Assembly: GCA_017459895.1 (NCBI GenBank)
Contig: JAFUCA010000001.1
Location: 1 to 64,000, forward strand
DNA length: 64,000 nt
From: Bacillota bacterium
GTDB taxonomy: Bacteria > Bacillota > Clostridia > Peptostreptococcales > Anaerovoracaceae
Direction of reading: 5' to 3'
Part shown: one piece after another, positions 1 through 9,107 of the stretch
Numbering within the stretch: position 1 is the first letter of the stretch
How the letters are laid out: each line of letters starts with the position of its first letter
Position numbers and translations under genes: made by a program
The notes under the pieces: model-generated
Seen by the model: only the letters and a program-made list of their open reading frames with translations
What the model was told of the DNA's origin: nothing
Databases searched by the model: none

Positions 1-140
1 CGCTGAAGGAGACGATCCGTGGATTCAAGGAGATCCTGGACGGACAGCACGACCAGATTCCGGAGCAGATGTTCCTGATGGCGGGCGGCATTGACGAGGT
101 CGTGGCCAAGTACGAAGAGAGTCAGAAGAACGCGGACTGA
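1..140 (+). CDS. atpD: ATP synthase F1 subunit beta, C-terminal end (partial)
   Basis: Reading from base 3, the frame gives about 45 residues ending at a TGA at 138-140. It contains the typical beta-subunit C-terminus ([13 protein letters not shown], then IPEQ and a [13 protein letters not shown] block). The beta subunit carries the catalytic nucleotide sites of the F1 head. The rest of the gene lies upstream of the window. atpC follows 28 nt downstream, the usual order at the end of an atp operon. Confidence 0.95.
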   Translation, partial: LKETIRGFKEILDGQHDQIPEQMFLMAGGIDEVVAKYEESQKNAD

Positions 141-168
141 TCCAGCTGGCAGTTAAGAGGAAAGTGCA

Positions 169-600
169 ATGAATAGTGTCAAACTTGAAATAGTCACGCC
201 GTCCAAGCTGTTCTACCGGGGCGAAGTCGACCTGGTCATCGTGACGACGTTAGAAGGAGACGAGGGCTTCATGGCAGGCCACTGCTGGGGCTGCAAGCTC
301 CTGGACATCGGAGAACTCTGGATCCAGGAGAAGGGCGCCGACAAAAGCGAGTGGCGGGTTGCCGCGGTTGCCGGCGGCTTCATCGAGATCAAAGAGAGCA
401 TCATGATCTACACGGATGCCGCCGAGTGGTCGGAAGACATCGATATGGATCGAGTCCTCAGTGAGAAGGCCAAGGCGGAAGACTGGCTCACCAAGCATGA
501 GGATGACGGTGATCCCAACGATGTCCTGAAGGCGAAGATCATGCTCGCCAAGGCCCTGACCCGGACCAACGTCGCCGAGGGAAGCACGCGGCACCACTGA
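169..600 (+). CDS. atpC: ATP synthase F1 subunit epsilon
   Basis: 143 residues, the normal length for the epsilon subunit of the F1 central stalk, which couples rotation to catalysis and can inhibit ATP hydrolysis. The N-terminal beta-sandwich begins VKLEIVTPSKLFYRGEVD and contains the EGDEGFMAGH block. The C-terminal helices hold the LSEKAKAEDWL and LKAKIMLAKALTR stretches. It lies 28 nt after atpD with GAGGAAAG as a ribosome binding site, and a strong terminator follows, so it closes the atp operon. Confidence 0.95.
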   Translation: MNSVKLEIVTPSKLFYRGEVDLVIVTTLEGDEGFMAGHCWGCKLLDIGELWIQEKGADKSEWRVAAVAGGFIEIKESIMIYTDAAEWSEDIDMDRVLSEKAKAEDWLTKHEDDGDPNDVLKAKIMLAKALTRTNVAEGSTRHH

Positions 601-615
601 TTGAGAGCAAAAGAG

Positions 616-645
616 AGAGACTGTTTCGGCAGTCTCTTTTTTATT
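616..645 (+). terminator. Rho-independent terminator of the atp operon
   Basis: An 8-bp perfect stem (AGAGACTG / CAGTCTCT) with loop TTTCGG is followed by a run of T. It begins 15 nt after the atpC stop. Confidence 0.93.
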
Positions 646-663
646 GGGTGTGCGGCTGAATTA

Positions 664-880
664 CCGGGATTCCTTAAAAGTGACTCTTTGACACATGCAT
701 TTAAGGAAGTCCTCTGATTATAGAGACATGCCCGGATCCGGATTCCTTAAAAAGGCTGGAGATCACGGTTGTTTCAAGGAATCCCAGTCAGTGCGCCCTC
801 CTGAAACCACCTGCTTCACTGGAAATTTATCAGAAATTCCTGATTTGGGCGGTCAAACTCGACAAAAATAAGGAAGTCCG
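664..880. repeat. Inverted-repeat array, ATTCCTTAAAA family, locus A
   Basis: The gap between atpC and the surface-protein gene holds two clear inverted units and a degraded third. Unit 1 pairs TTCCTTAAA at 670-678 with TTTAAGGAA at 700-708. Unit 2 pairs GGATTCCTT at 740-748 with AAGGAATCC at 776-784. A weaker pair is ATTCC near 836 with TAAGGAAGTCC near 869. The same arms recur near 8870-9095 and 47608-47822. No reading frame is evident here. Confidence 0.8.
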
Positions 881-891
881 GTTATCGGATA

Positions 892-900
892 TGGTATAAT
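892..900 (+). promoter_or_regulatory. Extended -10 promoter of the surface-protein gene
   Basis: TGG followed by TATAAT (895-900) forms an extended -10 element. No good -35 box lies 16-18 nt upstream. Transcription would start near 907, after the ATG at 905, which supports the ATG at 944 as the true start codon. Confidence 0.6.
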
Positions 901-943
901 AGTTATGTTTAACAACACACTTGGACAAAGAAAGGGAAACGAC

Positions 944-3900
944 ATGAAACTCAAAGGACTGATCTTAGGCGGACTGCTGTCGATCGCGATGGCAGTGACA
1001 TTCATTCCGAATACCGCCTTTGCAGCGCCGCAGGAAGGCGGAGATGTGCAGGCGGTGACGCTCCAGACAGAAGAAGTTACCGTCACGCCGGACGTGGATC
1101 TGGCGGACCCGGATGAACTGCTGATGCAGTATCTGGAGAAGACAGCAGCGGGAGATCCTGCTCCGGCTCCGGCAAAAGCTGCTAAAAAGGCGGCTAAAAC
1201 GAACCGGTTAAGCGGAAATGATGCTGCTATCTACGATGCTTTACTGGAGGAAATTACGAAAATTGCAAATGGGGAGACAGATAGCGCTGTCATAGATATC
1301 CCGGCAGAACAGATCCTCGGACAGAGATTTTTTACTGCCGAGGAATTAGGAGTCGATTCCATTTTTGCTTTGGATGAAGATGGAGAGGTCCTTTTGGATG
1401 AAGAAGGAAATGCTTCGTTTTCTGATGATGCGCTGGATGCCTTTGATGAAAGAATTGCATTTGATGGTCCGGCGATAGTGAATCGGCTGTTAGTAGATTG
1501 CCCGTATAATCTGTACTGGTTTGATAAAACAGAAGGGTATTTTTATGGATGGATGTCTGCGGATGTCGGCATGGACTACATAGAGGATGATCCTGCAATG
1601 GGATTTGTCGACGAAGATGCCGCAGTCGAATTTACATTCAATGTATCTGCGGATTATCAGGCAGATGGACAGGAAACGGTGATCGATATCAGCAAGACTG
1701 GGGGAGCAAATGCAGCAGCTAATACGGCGGCAGATATTGTCGACAATTATGCCGGCGACAGTGACCTGGACAAGCTGAACGGCTACAGAAGTACGATCTG
1801 CGGACTGACATCTTATAACGACGAGGCGGCAGATGATACGATCGACACTCCTTACGGCAATCCATGGCAGCTGATCTGGGTGTTCGATGATGATCCGGAT
1901 ACGAACGTTGTTTGTGAGGGTTATGCAAAAGCATATCAATTCCTTTGCGATCTGAGTGATTTTGATGAGGGCGTGGAGAGCCGCATTGTTACCGGAACCA
2001 TGGATGGAGGGACCGGCGCTGGCGCCCATATGTGGAACATCATGTCTATGGATGATGGTGAAAATTATCTTGTCGATGTGACAAACTGCGATGAAGGGAC
2101 GATTGGAGCAGATGATCAGTTGTTCCTGAAAGGCTATTCTGATTGCGATGAGGATGCGAGCAAGTACACGTTTGCCTGTGAAGGCGGCAATGTGATCTAT
2201 GCATACGATGCCGACACACTGGATCTGTACGACGCCAGCGAACTGGAGCTTTCGGCGGAGGCTTATACACAGCTCACGCAGGGAGAAAAGGATCAGCGCG
2301 CTGCAGACAAGGTCATCGCATTGATCAATAATGTGATCGAGTTCGGTGAGATTACCGAAGAAAACGCAGAGGATGCTGAGAGCCTGATCATTGATGCCAG
2401 AGAGGCATATGATGCGCTGACAGAAGATCAGCAGGCACGGGTGACCAATTTCGAGAGCCTGGTTGAGGCAGAGCAGGCGCTGGAAGAAATTCGCGATTCC
2501 GACGAGCCCACCCTGGACGAAGAAGTTGCCGGCGTAATCGCCCTGATCGATGCGCTGTCGGAAATCAACGGGCCGGAGGATATCACCGAGGAAGTCAGTG
2601 AGCAGATCAGCGCGGCCAGAGATGCTTACGATGCGCTTTCGTGGGATCAGCAGCAGGAAGTAACGAATTATGAGGTCCTGAAGAATGCCGAGTTCCAGCA
2701 GATGCTCGCTGGAAGCAGTGAGATCGAACTGGATATGACTGAAAAGGTAAAGATCGCGCACAAGGGAGACGAGGCGGTCTTCTGGTTCACACCGGATCAC
2801 GACGGAACGTATATCTTCACATCGTCCGGAAATAAGGATACAATTGCGGAAGCCTACGATGCATCAGGCGATCAGATTGCAAGCGATGACGATGGCGGAC
2901 CGGGGGCGAATTTCCAGTTGGTGCTCAAAGCAAAGGCTGGAGAGACGTATGTTCTGAACTGCAGGCTGCTCGACAAAGACAAGGTAGGATCCTTCGAGGT
3001 TTCCCTGACCGAAAGCACCGTTCGGGAAATCGCCTATACCTTCGCCGATGATCATACACTGATCGAAGGCGTCAGCGGCGATTGGAGAGAAGACGGAGAG
3101 GAAAATCAGTTCTTCTATTACGAAACACCGAGCTGGGAAGCAAACGATGTCCTGACAGTGACTGACACGGATGGAAACACCGAAGACTATATCTGCCAGC
3201 AAGATGACGAGGAAGGCTGGGTGTTTGCCAGCGAATCCGGCAAGATGATCGATCACTCACTGGTGGGCTATGATGATGATCAATATGACCCGGAGAAACA
3301 CTGGGGCCTCGGAAGCGATAATGAGGTCAAGGTATCCTATATGGGAGCTGAAACGACGGCTTATATCACGATCGTGCCAAACCCCGTGACCGCGGTCTCC
3401 TTTGCCCGCGATGGAAAGGCTGAGGTGTCCCTGGTCGAAAACCGCACCGGTGATTACGATACCTATTTGGACGATGATGATGTCGAACAGGATTACTTCC
3501 GTTATGAAATCAGATTCCGTGATGGTGATACGCTGACGATCAGCAAGACCGATGGAACCTCAGAAGTATACACCTGGCTGGACAGAGAATATGGATTCTA
3601 CCGTCCGGGACATCCGGTGATCGACAGAGATGATATCCGCGTCACATCCAATCAGGGGAGCGAAGCACAGTGGATGATCGGGGACGAAGACCTTCAGTTC
3701 ACTCTTTCCTATTTCGGACAGGAATGCACAGTGGATGCGGAGATCGTCAGCAATCCCATTGAGACGATTACATATGAAGGATCCCCCATCGCGCTGACCG
3801 AAGGATATCTTACGGAAAAACGCACCGGGGATGAGGGTGAATACGACTGGTATGAGGTTAACCGTGAGGATATCAGCAGCGATGCGAAACTCATCCTAAC

Positions 3901-6900
3901 CGGAGAGGATTCTGTCGCAGGCACTTATGTCTATAACCAAGAAGAAGGAGAATTCCGCTGCGACGATCGTGTGATCGATCTGTGGGATCTCGAATTCACA
4001 GACACACAGGATGAGATTCCCTGGACCGTCGGATCAGAGAATATATCTACCTGGCGATATGAGGGGATTGAGTTCGAGATCCCTGTGACGATTACTGAGA
4101 ACGAGATCGAGAGCATTTCCTTCACCCCGGCGGAAGCGACGTATATCATTTTCGAACAGGAGGATCGGAGCCCCGGCATTAATGCGGCGAGAGATGAACT
4201 ATACCGCAATTACGGTCATACACTGACCATCACGAAGACAGATCAGGATCCGGTCACCTATGAATACAAGGAGATGAACGACGAAGAATCCGGCGATTAC
4301 CGGGAGGGCTATTTCTCTGAGGATGGAGATTTCATCGATTTCCAGGATGTAAGCTTCCGTGCGGTCGATGATTTCTGGACTGCCGGCAGCGGCGCTGTGA
4401 TGACAGCATCCTATCTGGGAGTGGAGTCCAACGAGTTCACACTGCCGGTTCAGAGCCCGATCGTTCGTATAGAGTACGAGCCTGCAAATGAATATGAGGT
4501 CTATGACGGTCTCGGTGAAGCGTATGAAGATGAATTCATCTACAATATCATGACCGAAAGAGCCGGCGACAGGCTGTATGTTTATAACAGCGATGCAGAG
4601 GATGCAGAACCAGCCTTTGCATTCGTCTGCGACGCGGAAAGAGACTGGATGACTGAGGACGGCGTGCGGCTGTATCGCATCGGAGACTTCTGCGTCCAGG
4701 AGAACCAGCCATGGGAAGGTGACCCGGAGAACTGGGAAATGACGGCGATTCTGAGCCTGGACAACTATGATGATGCTGAATTTGAGACGCAGATCCCGGT
4801 CAAATACAACGAGACCATTCCGGTGACGGCGGTCAGCTACACACAGAGTTCGGAGATTCCGAAGGTGTATCAGGGACTCGATGACGGACTGGGAGAGGCC
4901 GGGTTTGCCGGTTACAGCGCAGTCACCGAAGGGGATACGGTTACGATCACCCGGAAGATCGGGGAGAGCGAGCAGACCAAGACCTATGTGGCGACTCTTA
5001 ATGAGTCCTATGAAGAATGGCAGTTCGTCAATAGGGACGATGATACGGACATACTGGACAACACCTATCTGCAGATCGATTCCGATCAGGCAGAGGACAA
5101 CGTGTGGCCCGTGGGCGAACACGCCTTTACCTTCTCTTACTTCGGAGTGAGCGAGGATGCGGATGGAAATCCGGCACAGATCCGGGTCAACGTATGTGAG
5201 AACCCGATCACGAAGGTCGTGTTCACACCAAAGACACCGATCGTTTGGGATGCGGACACGGCGCACTGGGACGAAGTGACGGATGAAGAAGGAAACGCGC
5301 ATACCATCTACCGGATCCGGTATGAAGACGCGGGAGATGTGGCGGTATCGGACGGTGATACTCTGGTGGTCACCCGGGACGGAGAGGACATAGAATATAT
5401 CTATAGCGACGAGAGAGCAACCTTTGTCGATGATCAGGATCGATCGATTCAGATTCCGTGGTATTACACGGATGATCAGGAGGAAGGCGACTACTGGAAG
5501 ATCGGTGAGAATCAGGCATACATCGAGTGCGGCGGCGTGCGCAGTGAGCCGTTTGCCGTGACGATCAAATGCAACCACCGCTTCCTGCAGCACACCGAGG
5601 CAGTAGAGGCGACCTGCACGGAGCCGGGCAGCGAAGAGTACTGGACCTGCCCGATCTGCGGCACACTGTTCTCCGATGAAGACGGGCAGGAAGTGATCAA
5701 AGCGCCGGTCAAGGTAGAATCCGCGCACGATTGGGGTGAGTGGAAAGAGCTGGACGAGAATCTGCACCAGCGGATCTGCAATAAGTGCGACGTGTCTGAG
5801 AAGGAAGAACATAGCTGGAACGATGGTGAAGTGACAACCGAGCCGACGGAGACAACGCCGGGAGAAAGGACTTACACCTGTGACGTTTGCGGCGCGACCA
5901 AGACGGAAGTCATTCCGGAGACAACGCATAAGCACGTACTGAAAGCCACCGAAGCAAAGGCCGCAACCTGCACGGAGGACGGCAACATCGCATACTGGAC
6001 CTGCGAGGCATGCGGCAAGTACTTCAGCGATGCGGATGGTGAGAATGAAATCACAAAAGCGGATACGGTAGTGAAGGCGCTCGGCCATGAATGGAGCGAT
6101 CCGGCATATGAGTGGGCGGCGGACAACAGCAAGGTAACAGCAACCAGGGTCTGCAGCCATGACGCAAAGCATAAGGAGACCGAAACCGTCAACACGACGG
6201 AGAAGGTGACAAAGGAAGCGACTTGCGAGGAAGACGGAAGCATCACCTATACGGCAAGCTTCAAGAACGAGGCCTTCGCAACACAGACAAAGGAAACAGC
6301 GACCGAGGCACTCGGCCATGACTGGAGCGAGCCGACCTACAAGTGGGCAGACGATAACAGTACGGTAACAGCGACCAGGGTCTGCAGCCATGACGCAAAG
6401 CATAAGGAGACCGAAACCGTCAACACGACGGAGAAGGTGACAAAGGAAGCGACTTGCGAGGAAGGCGGAAGCATCACCTATACGGCAAGCTTCAAGAACG
6501 AGGCCTTCGCAACACAGACGAAGGAAACAGCGGCCGAGGCACTCGGCCATGACTGGAGCGATCCGGCATATGAGTGGGCGGAGGACAACAGCAAGGTAAC
6601 AGCGACCAGAGTTTGCAGCCATGACGCAAAGCATAAGGAGACCGAAACCGTTAATACGGCAGAAGAAGTAATAACTGACGCAACGGAAACAACTCCGGGA
6701 GAAAAGAAGTTCACGGCAACTTTCGAAAATCCAGCCTTTGCGACTCAGACAAAGACGGTAGAGATTCCGGAGACATCGCATGTGCATAGTCTCACAGCAA
6801 TTGCAGCGAAGGCTGCAACCTGCACGGAAGACGGAAACATCGCATACTGGACCTGCAGCTGTGGCAAGTACTTCAGTGACGCGGATGGCAAGAATGAAAT

Positions 6901-7684
6901 CACAGAAGCGAATACAGTCGTGCCGGCACTCGGCCATAAGTGGGGTGAGCCGACCTACAAGTGGGCGGCGGACAACAGCACGGTAACAGCGACCAGAGTT
7001 TGCAGCCATGACGCAACCCATAAGGAAACCGAAACCGTCAACACGACGGAGAAGGTGACAAAGGAAGCTACGGAGATGGCAGCAGGAGAAAAGACGCTCA
7101 CGGCAACTTTTACCAAGGATGCGTTCAAAGCACAGACCAAGACCGTGGAGATTCCTGCAACCGGCGGACAGGCAGCGGTCGAAGCCGCAGCTGCCGCGAA
7201 TGTGACGATGGGCGAGGCCCAGAAGATCAATGCCGGATCATACTCGAAGAAATCCTATGGGGCAGTACAGACGGCGCTCAATGAGCTGAAGGCACTGCTT
7301 GCTGATTCCAAGGCGACGGCAGAGCAGATCAAGACTGCGACAGAGAAACTCAATACAGCGATGAGCAGTCTGAAGCAAGATCAGCCCATGGCCGTCAAGG
7401 CAGTGGCCAAGAAGGTGAAGCTGAAGAAGGTCAAGAAAAAGGCCCAGACGGTGTCCGGGGCGGTGAAGGTCACAAAGGCCCAGGGCCCGGTCACCTATAA
7501 AGGAGTCGGCACCAACGCCAAAGCGAAGAAGGCTCTGAAGATCAACGCCAAGACCGGTAAGATCACGGTCAAGAAGAAGACCAAGAAGGGCACCTATAAA
7601 ATGAAGGTGACCGTCACGGCCGGCGGAAATAAGAATTACGAAGCCGGATCCAAGGTCGTAGTCGTGACCATCAAGGTCAAGTAA
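944..7684 (+). CDS. Giant secreted transglutaminase-like surface protein with repeats
   Basis: 2246 residues from the ATG at 944, chosen because AAAGGGA precedes it and a signal peptide follows at once (MKLKGLILGG, a hydrophobic core, then an AFA-A cleavage site). Residues ~290-400 form a transglutaminase-like core with a Cys-His-Asp triad at about Cys324 (VVCEGYAKAY), His362 (GAHMWN) and Asp378 (VDVTN). Helical surface repeats with DAREAYDALTEDQQ-type motifs follow, then many Ig-like modules, Cys/His-containing ATCTEDGNIAYWTC repeats, near-identical 77-residue tandem repeats, a FIVAR-like helical segment and a Lys-rich beta C-terminus. There is no LPXTG motif. It is probably cell-wall associated or released; the substrate is unknown. 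It is flanked by an inverted-repeat array and a terminator, so it is monocistronic. Confidence 0.85.
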   Translation: MKLKGLILGGLLSIAMAVTFIPNTAFAAPQEGGDVQAVTLQTEEVTVTPDVDLADPDELLMQYLEKTAAGDPAPAPAKAAKKAAKTNRLSGNDAAIYDALLEEITKIANGETDSAVIDIPAEQILGQRFFTAEELGVDSIFALDEDGEVLLDEEGNASFSDDALDAFDERIAFDGPAIVNRLLVDCPYNLYWFDKTEGYFYGWMSADVGMDYIEDDPAMGFVDEDAAVEFTFNVSADYQADGQETVIDISKTGGANAAANTAADIVDNYAGDSDLDKLNGYRSTICGLTSYNDEAADDTIDTPYGNPWQLIWVFDDDPDTNVVCEGYAKAYQFLCDLSDFDEGVESRIVTGTMDGGTGAGAHMWNIMSMDDGENYLVDVTNCDEGTIGADDQLFLKGYSDCDEDASKYTFACEGGNVIYAYDADTLDLYDASELELSAEAYTQLTQGEKDQRAADKVIALINNVIEFGEITEENAEDAESLIIDAREAYDALTEDQQARVTNFESLVEAEQALEEIRDSDEPTLDEEVAGVIALIDALSEINGPEDITEEVSEQISAARDAYDALSWDQQQEVTNYEVLKNAEFQQMLAGSSEIELDMTEKVKIAHKGDEAVFWFTPDHDGTYIFTSSGNKDTIAEAYDASGDQIASDDDGGPGANFQLVLKAKAGETYVLNCRLLDKDKVGSFEVSLTESTVREIAYTFADDHTLIEGVSGDWREDGEENQFFYYETPSWEANDVLTVTDTDGNTEDYICQQDDEEGWVFASESGKMIDHSLVGYDDDQYDPEKHWGLGSDNEVKVSYMGAETTAYITIVPNPVTAVSFARDGKAEVSLVENRTGDYDTYLDDDDVEQDYFRYEIRFRDGDTLTISKTDGTSEVYTWLDREYGFYRPGHPVIDRDDIRVTSNQGSEAQWMIGDEDLQFTLSYFGQECTVDAEIVSNPIETITYEGSPIALTEGYLTEKRTGDEGEYDWYEVNREDISSDAKLILTGEDSVAGTYVYNQEEGEFRCDDRVIDLWDLEFTDTQDEIPWTVGSENISTWRYEGIEFEIPVTITENEIESISFTPAEATYIIFEQEDRSPGINAARDELYRNYGHTLTITKTDQDPVTYEYKEMNDEESGDYREGYFSEDGDFIDFQDVSFRAVDDFWTAGSGAVMTASYLGVESNEFTLPVQSPIVRIEYEPANEYEVYDGLGEAYEDEFIYNIMTERAGDRLYVYNSDAEDAEPAFAFVCDAERDWMTEDGVRLYRIGDFCVQENQPWEGDPENWEMTAILSLDNYDDAEFETQIPVKYNETIPVTAVSYTQSSEIPKVYQGLDDGLGEAGFAGYSAVTEGDTVTITRKIGESEQTKTYVATLNESYEEWQFVNRDDDTDILDNTYLQIDSDQAEDNVWPVGEHAFTFSYFGVSEDADGNPAQIRVNVCENPITKVVFTPKTPIVWDADTAHWDEVTDEEGNAHTIYRIRYEDAGDVAVSDGDTLVVTRDGEDIEYIYSDERATFVDDQDRSIQIPWYYTDDQEEGDYWKIGENQAYIECGGVRSEPFAVTIKCNHRFLQHTEAVEATCTEPGSEEYWTCPICGTLFSDEDGQEVIKAPVKVESAHDWGEWKELDENLHQRICNKCDVSEKEEHSWNDGEVTTEPTETTPGERTYTCDVCGATKTEVIPETTHKHVLKATEAKAATCTEDGNIAYWTCEACGKYFSDADGENEITKADTVVKALGHEWSDPAYEWAADNSKVTATRVCSHDAKHKETETVNTTEKVTKEATCEEDGSITYTASFKNEAFATQTKETATEALGHDWSEPTYKWADDNSTVTATRVCSHDAKHKETETVNTTEKVTKEATCEEGGSITYTASFKNEAFATQTKETAAEALGHDWSDPAYEWAEDNSKVTATRVCSHDAKHKETETVNTAEEVITDATETTPGEKKFTATFENPAFATQTKTVEIPETSHVHSLTAIAAKAATCTEDGNIAYWTCSCGKYFSDADGKNEITEANTVVPALGHKWGEPTYKWAADNSTVTATRVCSHDATHKETETVNTTEKVTKEATEMAAGEKTLTATFTKDAFKAQTKTVEIPATGGQAAVEAAAAANVTMGEAQKINAGSYSKKSYGAVQTALNELKALLADSKATAEQIKTATEKLNTAMSSLKQDQPMAVKAVAKKVKLKKVKKKAQTVSGAVKVTKAQGPVTYKGVGTNAKAKKALKINAKTGKITVKKKTKKGTYKMKVTVTAGGNKNYEAGSKVVVVTIKVK
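6080..7110 (+). repeat. 231-bp tandem coding repeats in the surface protein
   Basis: Blocks beginning with the codons for LGH(E/D)WS start at about 6080, 6311 and 6542 (period 231 nt, 77 residues), and a diverged block starts at 6929. Each encodes VTATRVCSHDA(K/T)HKETETVN. Stretches are nearly identical at the DNA level, as expected from recent duplication. Two copies of an ATCTEDGNIAYWTC module, starting near 5930 and 6780, are interleaved. Confidence 0.85.
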
Positions 7685-7723
7685 CATCTTCAAGGTCAGG
7701 AACAACTTCAGATCAACAGACAC

Positions 7724-7757
7724 GCAGGGTGGTACATTCGTACTACCCTGCAGTTTT
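7724..7757 (+). terminator. Terminator after the surface-protein gene
   Basis: An 11-bp stem (GCAGGGTGGTA / TACTACCCTGC, one G-T pair) with loop CATTCG is followed by AGTTTTATA. It lies between convergent genes and could also serve the minus-strand gene ending at 7782. Confidence 0.85.
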
Positions 7758-7781
7758 ATAATACGAATGTCGCCGCTCCCT

Positions 7782-8798
7782 TCAGAACCAGAGCCGCGGC
7801 AGGATCCGTTCCTGGATGATCCTTTCCAGGGACTCCCGGTCGTTGGCCTCCGCTTCGAAGGTTTCGATCACCTTCTCCCGGGGGATCCCGTCGGACAGCT
7901 GCATGACACAGACCCGCTCCGTTGCATTCGCCCGGTAGAGGAAACTGTCCAGAAGGCCTTCGTGCTCCCAGAAAAGCAGATGATTATCTGCCAGCATGAT
8001 GGTATAGTCCGGATAGATCCGTATGCAGCCGGTTCTGGAATCGTAAGTTCGCCAGATGGAACCGGTCGCATTCATCCATTGCAGCTCCTCCGGAACGTTC
8101 CAATAACAGGAGCCTCCCTGGTAATAAAGAAGCGGCCGGCTCAGCTGGCCCCGCTCCCGCAGATCGCTTTGAAGGGCACCGACCAGCCTTTGCACATTGA
8201 TCTGCAGCAGTTCCTCATAATGACAGGGTACGAAAAGATCCCACAGGGCGATTCCGATATTCTGCTCGGATTTGGACCGAACCTGATCGCCCTGCGGAAT
8301 CAGCAGCGGCTGGCGGTCCTGACTCTCGTAAAACGCTTTTTTCTGATACTGTCCGACATACCAGGCATACTGCTGCTTTGTGAACAGGATCCGTTCCAGC
8401 TGCAGGTTGCCCTCAGCGAAATCGTGGATCAGTTTGTCGAGTTCTGCAAAGGCTGGAGCGCACGGCTCTGAATGAAGCGGATCGCGCTGAGCTGTGGCTG
8501 CCGGAAGCGCGGAAACCAGCGTGAGCACATGAAGCAGGCTTTCGCAGTAGCGCTTGCGTGCCAGGGAATACAGCTGGTCGGATTTCTTTCGCAGATACTT
8601 GCCATTGGTATAGAAAAAAACGCCTCCGTGCTGACGATCAATATGAAGCGGCTCCTTCGGTAGCCGGCGGAGCCGGTTTCTGATACCGGAGCAGGCAGAA
8701 GAATAGTCCCGCGTCGAAAGGATAGCGAGCTGCAGGGATCGAACCGCCGCGTCAGGGTCCATCATGTTTATTGAATTCGTATGTTTGATTTGACTCAT
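7782..8798 (-). CDS. Putative PD-(D/E)XK-like protein, paralog 1
   Basis: 338 residues from the ATG whose complement is 8796-8798. GGAGAG lies 9 nt upstream; a longer in-frame extension to 8951 lacks this support and would cross a large palindrome. The N-terminal half is basic and helical. The C-terminal half has RILFTKQQYAWYVGQY, VRSKSEQNIGIAL, a YPDYTI motif and FWEHEGLLD, arranged like nuclease-fold proteins with conserved SKSE, PDF/T and EH(x)G signatures. No clear ExK lysine is seen, so catalysis is not assured. It is paralogous to the protein at 37743-38654 (shared RILFTK(E/Q)Q, RS-x-SE and EH-x-G blocks). It lies beside a palindromic array and has no operon partners. Function unknown. 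Confidence 0.75.
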   Translation of the reverse strand: MSQIKHTNSINMMDPDAAVRSLQLAILSTRDYSSACSGIRNRLRRLPKEPLHIDRQHGGVFFYTNGKYLRKKSDQLYSLARKRYCESLLHVLTLVSALPAATAQRDPLHSEPCAPAFAELDKLIHDFAEGNLQLERILFTKQQYAWYVGQYQKKAFYESQDRQPLLIPQGDQVRSKSEQNIGIALWDLFVPCHYEELLQINVQRLVGALQSDLRERGQLSRPLLYYQGGSCYWNVPEELQWMNATGSIWRTYDSRTGCIRIYPDYTIMLADNHLLFWEHEGLLDSFLYRANATERVCVMQLSDGIPREKVIETFEAEANDRESLERIIQERILPRLWF

Positions 8799-8799
8799 T

Positions 8800-8849
8800 G
8801 CCGTACTCTCCAATTTATGGTAATGATACCATAAATTGGAGAGTACGGC
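8800..8849. promoter_or_regulatory. 50-nt near-perfect palindrome burying the ribosome binding site of paralog 1
   Basis: Arms 8800-8822 and 8827-8849 are perfectly complementary over 23 bp with a 4-nt loop (ATGA). Read on the minus strand, the right arm contains GGAGAG, the ribosome binding site of the gene starting at 8798, and the palindrome ends 1 nt before that ATG. In mRNA the site would be locked in a very stable stem. As DNA it could be an operator. Confidence 0.85.
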
Positions 8850-8867
8850 AAGCGGAAATATGAAACA

Positions 8868-9097
8868 ATAACCGGGATTCCTTAAAACATAGGGTTTTGA
8901 ACCCGTTTTTAAGGAATCTCGGTTGTTTGCTGACTCGCTGGGATAGGTCAATTCATTAAAAAGACCGGATTATTAGTATCTTTTAAGGAATCGCGATTTA
9001 GGAACAGTCAGAAAAGAGCTCCTACAGGAAGGAAAATATCCGGAATTCCTTATTTCGCTGGTCAATGTCCGTTTATTTAAGGAATCCCGGTTATTGC
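8868..9097. repeat. Inverted-repeat array, ATTCCTTAAAA family, locus B (three units)
   Basis: Unit 1 has arms 8870-8887 and 8907-8924 (17 of 18 complementary) and an inner GGGTT/AACCC hairpin. Unit 2 (about 8951-8995) is degraded. Unit 3 pairs CCGGAATTCCTTA near 9040 with TAAGGAATCCCGG ending at 9090. The array fills the gap between two minus-strand genes, and nothing else is visible there. Confidence 0.85.
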
Positions 9098-9107
9098 GCC
9101 TGAATAA

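Noticed and set aside
905..943. ATG at 905 as start of the surface-protein gene
   Set aside because: It precedes the predicted transcription start, lacks a ribosome binding site, and would put 13 residues before a normal signal peptide.
4199..7021. A 940-codon minus-strand open frame inside the giant surface-protein gene
   Set aside because: It mirrors the tandem repeats of the plus-strand gene and shows no independent start signals.
8799..8951. N-terminal extension of nuclease-like paralog 1 to 8951
   Set aside because: It would translate through a 50-nt palindrome and part of a repeat unit; the ATG at 8798 has its own ribosome binding site.
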